Positions 55,651 to 64,000 of a stretch of DNA of 64,000 bases are shown here, one piece after another; within the stretch, counting starts at the first letter, position 1, and each line of letters begins with the position of its first letter. The notes beneath the pieces are model-generated. The model made no database searches and was not told the origin of the DNA. It saw nothing but the letters and a program-made list of their open reading frames with translations. Source of the DNA: Coccinella septempunctata. Taxonomy: Eukaryota > Arthropoda > Insecta > Coleoptera > Coccinellidae. The stretch spans positions 2,482,501 through 2,546,500 of the forward strand of contig NC_058191.1 in NCBI RefSeq assembly GCF_907165205.1, written 5' to 3'. The position numbers were made by a program, and so were the translations under genes.

Positions 55651-57382
55651 TTAGACTATAACAAGTCGTCTGTTATTTTTGAATTCTATATAATATATGG
55701 AAACGAATACTGTTTGTTATATTCATTTCACGATTGTTGGGCCAAGATCTATGAGATCTTATTAGAGTTAAAACATTGACGCTTACTTTTTTACCTACAC
55801 TCATTTCAATTTCGAAAGTGATTTTGTCAACTTATTGTAAATGCAGGGTCGTAGGAAATAGTGACACTTTTCCGCACGCGACATGCAAAAGTCTTAAAAA
55901 ACACTTCATATATGAGCTGGGACATTATTTTTTCAACCATCAGTTTTTCTACCCATTTCAGTTTTTAAAACATCCGTTTTGGCTATAGGTTAAAACATAC
56001 AGGGGGAAAAATATATTACTTTCCTAACAAATGCAAAAAGATGTAAGTTGGGAACAGTGAAATGTTTACAATTTCTGAATCTTGAATTGGAATTAGTTAC
56101 AATGGAAAAAATTGCAGTGCTTATTATTGTAAAGAGGAATTTTGATGGATTTTCATATTTTTTCGAATCGGCTATATTGATCTATGCATTTTTCCAATTC
56201 AAATAGTGTATCTTCCTGTTAAAAATTGAGCCAACTCCGGCATTGCTCTTGTCTACGCTACTGACAAGGTGCCAAATTTCAACCAAACCTTGCCTCAGAC
56301 AACCCTAATTGACCGACGCAAGATCGCCTCTCCAGAAATGTCAGATCTTTCCTTTTCCGCTGAAGCGAGAAATATTCTCGTTGATCACGTTTTTGTGTTA
56401 ACTTTTCACATGGAAATGGATATGTATCACTAGAATTGATCTTTTCTATGTCCTTTTCATTGATAATGAATGCTGATTTATTGTTTTCTCATGATCATCT
56501 CATTTCTTTGAATCAGTTTATTTCTTTTCCCAAGTCAACTCTGTTGGAAACCTCTCACTTACATAAGACTCATTACTGTTATCGAGTTTCAGATGAATTA
56601 TTCCTTATGCTATCCAGGATTTAGTTGATCTCCTTCAGAACACGATGTGGACTTCTCTAAAATGGTTTAACGGTCAGTGAAAAGCCATGACACTAGTTGA
56701 CTGTCTCTCATCCTGGTTCCACCCTGGGACGTATGGTAATCTTGTATTGTCTCTCAATTGGTGTGATCTCCTCATTACAATTTGTATTCTTCTAAATATA
56801 TTCTTATATTCATTCATCTTGTTCGATATACAGATTAGATCTCAAGCCTTCTGCTCTTCTCGAAAGCAACGATTAGTGGTTTCGCTCATCAGTACCTACT
56901 CTCATTTTGTAATTCTCATATTTTATCAATTGTTTCTCCTATTTTTCTGATGGAAGTTCTAATCATGCTCAATTGTAAGAAGTCTTTTTATGTAAATGTT
57001 GTACTTATTCATTGACGAATTTTGCACTCTTCAAAACGTTATATCATATTATTGCTCTGGTCATATTTATTGCATTGATCTCATTGATGACCAGACTCAG
57101 ACAATTTAGCTTTCATCTCTCGGCCTGCATCATTATTACAACTCAGCCTCCTCATTAAAATTCATCATTCTGCTTTTCTTCATTGATTGCTCTGTCACTG
57201 TACACGTTGTGTTAATATTGAATTTATTGAACTTTTTCAATGACTTAGTCCGTCCTCTAGTGACTTTCCATTTGAACTACTCTAGATTACCTTTGTTTTT
57301 AGTGTTAGTTGTTAGAATTTGAATTTATTACTGTATTAGCTCCATGCGCGTTATTTTTTTTTTTATTATTGTGAACGATATA
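55651..57382. other. Stretch without recognised gene
   Basis: About 1.7 kb. At 56235-56400 the sequence is less AT-rich and one frame reads without stop (TLPQTTLIDRRKIASPEMSD in part), but I do not recognise it. It might be a host exon or an old element fragment. Elsewhere nothing. Confidence 0.35.
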
Positions 57383-58870
57383 CACTGCGCAAAAAAATTT
57401 ACGCACATTATGGAAATCTCAAATTTATTCTACAACTGAAACGGTTCTCAATGATAATTATTTTTATCAGAATTATGCATGCATATGTTATCCACTTTCA
57501 ACGGTTTTCTTCAATACAGATGTTTTTTCCCAGCAGGAATAAAAAAAGATGATAAAATCAGTTGTTCTCGATCAATTCTAGTGATCAATAGTTGTTCTTT
57601 CGTTTGATTTTCTACACTCGATCGCTATGCAACGCGAAACACGCAATTTGACCCAAGAGGAATGTGCCCAAGCGGTAGTTTTGCGAGAAGAAGGGTGGAC
57701 ATACACAAGAATTGCAGAAAGGTTTGGAGTTTCCCATACAAGTGTGTCCAGAATGTTGCAGCGATTCAGGGAGACAGGTATGAATGTCCGAAGACAAGGA
57801 CAGGGTAGACCACGGGTAACAACTGCCATTCAAGAACGTTACTTGAGAGTTTCTTCGTTGAGACAACGGTTTGCAACCGCTCGCCTCCTTCAAATTCAGC
57901 ATGAGCAAACTCATGAGGTGCAAATTAGCACTCAGACAATAAGAAATCGCCTAAGAGAATATGATTTGAGGCCTCGTGTCGCGACAAGAGGCCCAGCTCT
58001 TACCCCAGCCCATCGAAGGGCGTGAGAGAGCATATTCATTGGGAAGAGGCCGATTGGGAAAGAGTTCTCTTCACAGATGAGTCTAGATTCTGCCTCTACC
58101 ATTGTGATCGACGTTCCCTTGTATACTGACATCCACATGAAAGATATGCTCAGTGCAATTTCCTTAATAATACTGGTTTCGGGGGAGGATCGATTATGGT
58201 TTGGGATGGAATATCTTTGACTGCTCGCACAGACCTAGTAGTGGTTGATAATGGAGCTATGTATACTGATAAGTATATAAGGAACATTCTTGAAGAGCAT
58301 GTAGTGCCATTTGCCCCATACATTGGTGAAAATTTCATTTTTATGGACGATAATGCCAGACCCCATCGTGCGCGCATCGTTCAGGAGTACCTTGAAGAGG
58401 TTGAAGTCTCTCGAATCGAATGGAATGGCCAGCAAGAAGTCCAGATCTCAATCTGATTGAGCAGGTTTGGGACAACCTCAATAGAAGGCTGAGAAGTTCA
58501 GAAAATCATCCAGCTACTCTTAATGACTTAGGAATCCAACTCGGAGAAATCTGGGAAGGATTAGATCAAAACATTTTAAGATCACTGAAATTTTGAGTAT
58601 GAACCGTCGTTGCCGAGCTGTAATTAACGCAAGGGGTGGAAATACCAAGTATTAAATCACTTATCCGCATTTCAGTATTTTGAAAATTGTTCATTTCTCT
58701 TCTTTCACATAAGATTCGGTGAAATCCTGAATTTTTCTTCCATTTAATGTGCCTTGTTTCGTTCAAAACCTTCCCGAGAGAACATAAAAAATAAGTTATA
58801 AAGTCAATGTAGAGTTAACTTTCATTAAAATTGAGATTTTCAGAATGTGCGTTACTTTTTTTGCGCAGTG
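57383..58870 (+). mobile_element. Tc1 element, copy 2, full length
   Basis: 1,488 bp bounded by TA (57381-57382 and 58871-58872). Terminal repeats cactgcgcaaaaaaatttac (then gcacatt) and, at the right, the complement of cactgcgcaaaaaaagtaac (then gcacatt). It carries a whole but broken transposase region. Confidence 0.95.
57627..58596 (+). pseudogene. Tc1 transposase (DD34E), frameshifted
   Basis: Starts MQRETRNLTQEECAQAVVLR and keeps frame through the two-part helix-turn-helix (RIAERFGVSHTSVSRMLQRF, GRPRVTTAIQERYL, TQTIRNRLREYDLRPRV) to TPAHRRA, where a deletion of about 16 bases near 58023 (relative to copy 1) causes a stop. The core resumes: LFTDESRF (first Asp) near 58070, a further shift near 58115-58130, then SIMVWDGISL, FMDDNARPHRARIV (second Asp) to 58400, another shift at about 58425, and SPDLNLIEQVWDNL (Glu; Pro of NPIE changed to Leu). 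It ends DQNILRSLKF and a stop at 58596. The enzyme would act on its own terminal repeats; this copy cannot. Confidence 0.92.
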
Positions 58871-58872
58871 TA

Positions 58873-59785
58873 TTATGAATGTTTTCACACTATCATCTCC
58901 AGCTCAATTATCCGGTAACAGTCCATTGCATGAATTTAGACAAAATCTGAACACCCCTGATTTTAAACACTACCGAACAGGTGTATCTACCAATAAAACG
59001 ATATGTATCGGCTTACTAGTCTGGTCATATACTATTTTTTCGATTTCTTCAAAAGCAGATGTTGAAGTATTGTGATTTATTATTATTTTCGTGCCCTACA
59101 CCAAAGCTTCCTTATTGAAGGGAGAACAAAAACATCGTTGGCGACTGCGGATGTTTCGCAATTACTTATTCGCATCCGGTGGCGAAGATTGAGGCGATTC
59201 ATTCATATTTCATCCGTAGTTTACAGCAGCGCAGATGTGGTCTGAGAAGACACGGAGAGGAAAAGAGTAACATATTTCGGGGGCGCTATGAAAACTTTCA
59301 GAATTCGAGAAATATTTCATGTCACATTGGTCAAGGGCTCGCCGGCGAATGTGGAACTCGGAAAAATGTTATATTAAATTTCTTATGACCCCTTTATAAC
59401 TTCGTGCTGTACAGTGTTATATTTCGGATTATAATATCTCGGGATGGTTTAGGTTCCTTTCGGAACTGGAGATTTCTCAACCGAAAAGGAACGGGAAACT
59501 ATGAACGTTAAGACTTTGAAAGGATTTAATTTTTCTCACCATAAAAAATTGTAACTTTAAACACACGTTCCAGTTCGTCGAAAAACTCAATTTTTGGATG
59601 ATATTATGTAGATGATGGAGAATGTTCTTAATATCATATAATTGTTCCGAGGGAGTGAAAAGTAACGCACAAAATTTGTCTCTTGGTTATTTAATTTTTT
59701 GTAGAAAAATGGTCGAACAGGTTTTCTTCTTCTTCTTTTACGTGCGGTGCCCTCGAGACCTTGTGGCTAATTGTTCATCCGCATA
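58873..59785. other. Non-coding stretch, possibly single-copy
   Basis: The section 59090-59480 is less AT-rich and unmatched. No protein recognised. Confidence 0.35.
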
Positions 59786-60378
59786 CAATAGAGAATACTT
59801 TTTCTGTCGAAAAAGATGTATTTTTTATGAAATATCTTTGAAACGTCACATTTTGAAATAACCATTTCAACCTTTTCCCAAAAAAAATTATTTTAAGCAC
59901 TTAAAAATGAAAAATAAAAATGGGTATTTGAAGTTTAAAGCGTTTTGTGAGAATTGCACAAGTTGGCAACATCGACTGAAATATGCCTTGATAATAAGGA
60001 CAATAAATGCATTATCTTGATGAGATAGACAAGGATGGCTGTCTATGAAGTGTGCGACGAACGAGGAAGGTCGTAAAATTTTATGGGATTTTCATGGCCG
60101 GTTGCAGTTGAAGCTCGCCAGTGAGTACGCGCCTGTAGATCAACAGCTGTTATTTTATAAACAAGCTGATCGGACATTGTTCTTTTCATTGTCTTGTATG
60201 CGCTGTTGCCAAATCGTTAACTCCGCACAAAGCGATTTAAATTTTAAAACCCCATATTTGGAGGATGATTTTGAATAGTTTCCGCGGTGAATTTGAAAAA
60301 ATCAAGAATGAAACTCACAATTATTCAGTTTAAACTTGCATATGCAGTGATAACCCAAATTGAGCAGAATTCCCCATT
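59786..60378 (+). mobile_element. R9 element, copy 2
   Basis: Begins aatagagaatactttttc and ends gaattccccatt, the borders defined by copy 1 at 33156-33746. The whole 590 bp aligns with few gaps. A 77-codon frame, MKCATNEEGRKILWDFHGRL onward to LEDDFE (60045-60278), is open here and nearly identical in copy 1 apart from one stop there. No family recognised. Confidence 0.85.
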
Positions 60379-60718
60379 AGGGAGACTCACACCCTGAGAC
60401 ACGCTGACGAAACTGCCACAAGTCAACTGAGTGGAGTCTCTCTAACCATAAGAATAGTGTGTTTTGTGTTCCTTAGGTGTGTTGTCCTTAAATCTGTAAG
60501 GTTACTACAGATGAACAAAATATGTTCAATAAATTAGAATATTGAATTGATGTGGTCGATACTTGATGAAAATCCATAATTGAACTTGAAACAGATTAAA
60601 TGATTTTCACGAAAATGAGTTGTTAAACCACGACACGTGTTTAGATATAACAATAGCATTTTCAGGTGGGTCAAGGTAATCTGAAATATCTGGAAGCGAG
60701 CGCGAAGAAATACAGGCT
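60379..60718. other. Non-coding stretch, no gene seen
   Basis: Contains gggagactcacac and gagtggagtctctct as an imperfect inverted pair near 60378-60441. I saw no second copy. Nothing else. Confidence 0.3.
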
Positions 60719-60983
60719 GACCCTGGGTTTCATAAAGCTTGATCGGGAAATCAACGCATGATTGACGAATAGACATCAATTTCTTTTCAATCGATAATTC
60801 AGTCATGATCATTCAAAATATCATTCTAGCATCAAATTATGATGTTCATACATTCATTCGATTATTCTTAATTGCTACATCTTTAATATATTCAGAAATG
60901 AAAAGATTTCAGTGATTTCGTTTTAGAAATGGAGTGACTGTCAAATCGTTGATCGGACAATCAAAGTTTTATGAAACCCGCTG
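60719..60983. mobile_element. R8 MITE, copy 2
   Basis: Left end ccctgggtttcataaagctt then gatcgggaaatcaac; right end gttgatcggacaatcaaagt then tttatgaaacccgctg. About 265 bp; terminal repeats about 32 bp, imperfect. Better preserved at its ends than copy 1. Confidence 0.85.
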
Positions 60984-63411
60984 TGAGTCAAAAATGTATA
61001 CCGAGCTTTCTGGGGGTGAAAGTACCCAAAAAAAAAGTTTGGTAAATGAACTCATGGCTCACAATGCATATTTAGGGAGGTAATATACTTATATCCTTCG
61101 AAAGTTGATAAATTCAAAATTTTTATCCGCATAATTTGTAAATGGTGAATGCCATTAGATTGAAATTTCGTGCATACATGCATGTTGTTAAGATACATTT
61201 TTTGTTATAATTTTCATTACTAATATTTTTATAAAGGGTGTTTTGGAGTGTGAGTCATTATCTTTTCACTTCTTTCGTTCGATGAATCTCGCGATGAATG
61301 AATCTGTTGACATCATGTGACTACAAAAACTCAAATATCTCGAAAAATGTTCAATTTAGTGTATTTGGATAGGAGTACCCTTTTCATGTAATTTTCTTCG
61401 CTCCATCGAATGCTCTTATTTTTTTCACCAAAACGAATACAACGGAAGTATTAGTATTAGTGCATGATTTAATCTATATTTCTCATTGATATCGAAAACT
61501 ATCATCTCTTCTTATTATGTTTCATGAAGTTTGTTATTTTTTCTCCAGTTCGTATGCAATTTTCCTAAAAATGTTTGTTTTTTTACGGTTTTCTTGTTTA
61601 TTTGTTTGTTTCATAATAGCAACTAAACTGACGAAAATACTATTAGTTGAACACGAATATTCAAAATGAATCCTATAGGGGAGTTACTGTGATCAACATG
61701 GTCGTTCCTTGATTTCCAAACTTTGTAAAAGATTCAGTTTTTGACTTTTAGCTTCTATATGTAAAATTTCTTCGGTGAAAACGGTGTATTTAGAAATAAA
61801 TACACCGTTTACCGTTTTTCGGAATTTTGATACAGGGGTCTTCAGTAATTTCGCCCGAGGAATATAATTGTCCCATCGTATTTGGGGCCCGATGCGAGAT
61901 ATGAGACCCAACTTTGAAATTTCGAATGCAAACTCATCTTTTATAAGAACCAGAAATTTTTTCGCCGATTTTTGTAACCTTTTGGGCTCTCTACAGCATT
62001 TTGTTCAAAAATCTGGGGGCTTTTAAATCATTCAAACGCCTATGGTTTCAAACAGTTTCCTTAAAAACGCTGCATAGGGCCTAAAAATGGACGAACAAAT
62101 TTTTCATTTCAACCAGTTTCCCGTTGAATCGGAATCGGCCATAAAAAAGATGGGTTTGCATTTGAACTTTCATTTCTCGTATAAGTCCCCATCAGGTCCA
62201 AAATCTGATGGGACAATTGGATTCTTCGTCAATAGGGTTCGAAGTGTGATGAAGCAGCAGATGGATCAATACTTTTTATTCTTGTTTCCTATTTCCCCCA
62301 TTTCAAAACACGTCCAGTGCAAATTTCAAGCATTGAATTATTTGGATATTTTATGTGTGCTCGATTCCATTGGTACCTTTCAGAAATTTGAACTACATAT
62401 TGTGAGCCAGGAAACAATTCAACAACTTTCGTCCATTAATTATTTTGGTATAGTCTCATTTCAATTGTGTACCAGCAACGTGATGCTTATCCAAATATCT
62501 GTTTTCAACTGACATTCATAAACTTTCATATGAATATTCTCGCATCGCAGCATATGAAATCCTAAGAAAATATTGAATGTCACATAGAATGTCATATATG
62601 AATAGGAGAACTTGAAAGAGCAGAGTTATATCTGTAAGCTCTCGTGGTACGATATGAAAATTCACCAGGGATATGAAAATTCTTGGTGGTGGAATATTTT
62701 ATCTCGGACGTCAAATCTATATAGACTAGTTTCAAGGAAAAGACAAAACATATTAAATATTTTATAAGATATACATTTAGTGAGTTATTTATTTTTCCAC
62801 ATACCTGTATCCGTAAGAATACTTCAGCTCAATTAAAGGGAATACTTTGACGAGAACGAATTATATAAATTGTTAGGTATTCTTTTCATTTCGAATTCTG
62901 AAGCATTTTATTCGGATGAGAGACAGTCCAAGAAATGATTCAAGAAGCACACCCCTCTAGCAAGTTCATTCAAACCTTCAACACTTGCCGAGTCTTGTAG
63001 TTTCATTCGAAACATATTTTTCTTCCATAGGCTTTCCGCAACATTATTCCTTTCCAAATTATACTAGGCAAGTCTAAACCAACACTTTATGGATAATTTT
63101 CATGAAATTGGAAACCAATTCATTTCCATTTAACGAGTATTAGTGCTTTTTGTCTTATTGATCTTATGTTATTTTCTCATTGTGGTTTTTTTATTGTTGT
63201 TTTTTTTTCAGTTGTGTTAGCGATAACTATTGAAGGTCAAAATTCTGGGTCACAAATGTATTCAGTATCTCAATATGAGGAATTTTGAGATACTTTTGAG
63301 AGAATTATTACACAATCCTAAAATCCAACGATTTATACGTATACAGTGCAATAGATGGAATTAGCAAACATTCTGCTATACGCAGTTGGAATATTCTCTC
63401 AGTATTATGTA
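60984..63411. other. Stretch without recognised gene, with one 141-codon frame
   Basis: The plus-strand frame 62087-62512 starts MDEQIFHFNQFPVESESAIK and is the longest unexplained frame in the window. It has no signal peptide, cysteine pattern or family motif I recognise and may be chance or a relic. A perfect hairpin lies at 61779-61810 (listed separately). Nothing else is supported. Confidence 0.35.
61779..61810. repeat. Perfect 14-bp hairpin, GAAA loop
   Basis: aaacggtgtattta, loop gaaa, taaatacaccgttt. Downstream accgtttttcgg repeats part of the arm. Confidence 0.8.
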
Positions 63412-63890
63412 CAGGGTGGGCAAAATTATTGATAACCGAACTATAACTTTTTAACCAAACGAGATGGATGTCTTTTTTCGAGAATCTGATAATGCCATCA
63501 ACAGCCTTCCTCTATCTTCTTTTGTTTTCGATTTAATCAAAATGGAAATATGGGCGATTTCAACTGTGGTCATTCTGTTTCTGTTTATGCTACGATGTTG
63601 AAATGCAAACATTATGCAGACACTTTGTTGATAGCAATCCTGTGGCGTACTATGATTATTTCCAACAGGTTTATTTGCTTGGTCATTTCAAACTATCGTT
63701 TTCATTAGAAAAACACAACTTTATGTTATAGCTCAGCAAATATGCTTGTAGAAAAAATCATAGTACGCCTCTGGATTGCTATCAAGAAAGTGTCTCTATA
63801 ATGTTTTCATTTCAACATCCTAGCACAAACAGAAACGGAGATAATGACCACGGTTGAAACCGCCCAACTTGGTTTTTCATGAAGATGTTT
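63412..63890. mobile_element. R2 foldback element cut by mariner
   Basis: Starts cagggtgggcaaaattattg after TA. Arms: left about 63552-63712 (gggcgatttcaactgtggtc, ggcgtactatgattatttcc), right about 63715-63868 (gaaaaaatcatagtacgcct, gaccacggttgaaaccgccc). The expected right terminus is missing because mariner sequence begins at about 63891. A single arm of the same family is at 43747-43893. Confidence 0.8.
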
Positions 63891-64000
63891 TGTTCACGTC
63901 AATTTGGACATGAGAAAAATTGCTGCAAAATGGATACCCAAATGTTTGAATATTGACCAAAAGCGTGCAAGAGTAGCATCGCGTTCGATCTGTGCTCGAT
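63891..64000 (+). pseudogene. Mariner transposase fragment, runs off the window
   Basis: Reads VHVNLDMRKIAAKWIPKCLN, then IDQKRARV and SRSICAR, equal to the middle of the mariner transposase between the helix-turn-helix region and the first catalytic Asp. One codon (Glu of VEASRS) is deleted compared with other copies. The 5' half of the element is absent on this side, so it begins abruptly after the foldback. Confidence 0.85.

Noticed and set aside
60378..60520. Possible LTR remnant (gggagactcacac ... gagtggagtctctct, later ttcaataaa)
   Set aside because: Only a short imperfect inverted pair and a generic polyadenylation-like text; no partner copy or flanking duplication.
1..64000. CRISPR arrays, bacterial operons, tRNA or rRNA genes
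   Set aside because: No regularly spaced short repeats with unique spacers, no Shine-Dalgarno-led gene runs, and no cloverleaf or rRNA core seen. The gene content is eukaryotic transposon relics.

Overview
Kind of DNA. This is AT-rich, repeat-dense eukaryotic nuclear DNA, almost certainly from an insect. Mariner and Tc1 transposase relics, LINE fragments and many TA-flanked foldback/MITE elements fit an insect genome. A beetle is my guess and it is not proved by anything here. I find no intact host gene, no rRNA, no tRNA, no CRISPR and no bacterial feature. The window reads as intergenic or intronic sequence built by repeated nested transposition. Family names R1-R9 and FB1-FB4 are mine. || Layout. 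0-7 kb: end of an R1 element, an FB2 end fragment, an R3 element, FB3 copy 1, R7 copy 1, a 1-kb foldback (FB1) with a smaller palindrome inside, then a 5'-truncated LINE on the minus strand. 7.7-9.0 kb: a DDE transposase scrap beside a LINE with a C-terminal zinc finger. 10.3-11.8 kb: a broken mariner plus a stray mariner end. 13-16 kb: a hairpin, two R4 MITEs and a diverged R1. 16.7-19.9 kb: a nest of R5, R6 and a pogo/CENP-B-like transposase tail. 21.4-22.0 kb: an old tandem repeat. 24.8-26.3 kb: a Tc1 element inside an R1 element. 26.9-28.3 kb: a full-length dead mariner. 28.6-30.2 kb: a foldback interrupted by a 1,040-bp element with a perfect 8-bp target duplication. 31.2-33.9 kb: LINE tail, a small element, then FB3 copy 2 with R9 inserted. 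36.1-37.2 kb: complete foldback FB2. 38.8 kb: a 121-bp R1 miniature. 39.4-40.2 kb: 3'-truncated mariner. 41.7-50.3 kb: three R1 copies in alternating orientation, the first split by a 618-bp hAT-like element; a 36-bp hAT-like relic with its own target duplication lies only 139 bp away. 51.4-54.2 kb: R3, LINE and an R1-related transposase relic. 55-64 kb: R8 MITEs, a full-length dead Tc1, R9 copy 2, and a foldback cut by a mariner fragment at the window end. || How it fits together. The transposase genes are all disrupted (Tc1 DD34E, mariner DD34D, pogo-like, LINE reverse transcriptase), so nothing here looks autonomously active. Many sequence-unrelated elements share termini close to TA-CAGGGTG...CACCCTG-TA, which suggests mobilisation by related TA-targeting (Tc1/mariner-type) transposases. 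Target duplications and interrupted repeats give a readable order of insertion at several loci. Repeat ends were called by eye and may be off by a few bases.
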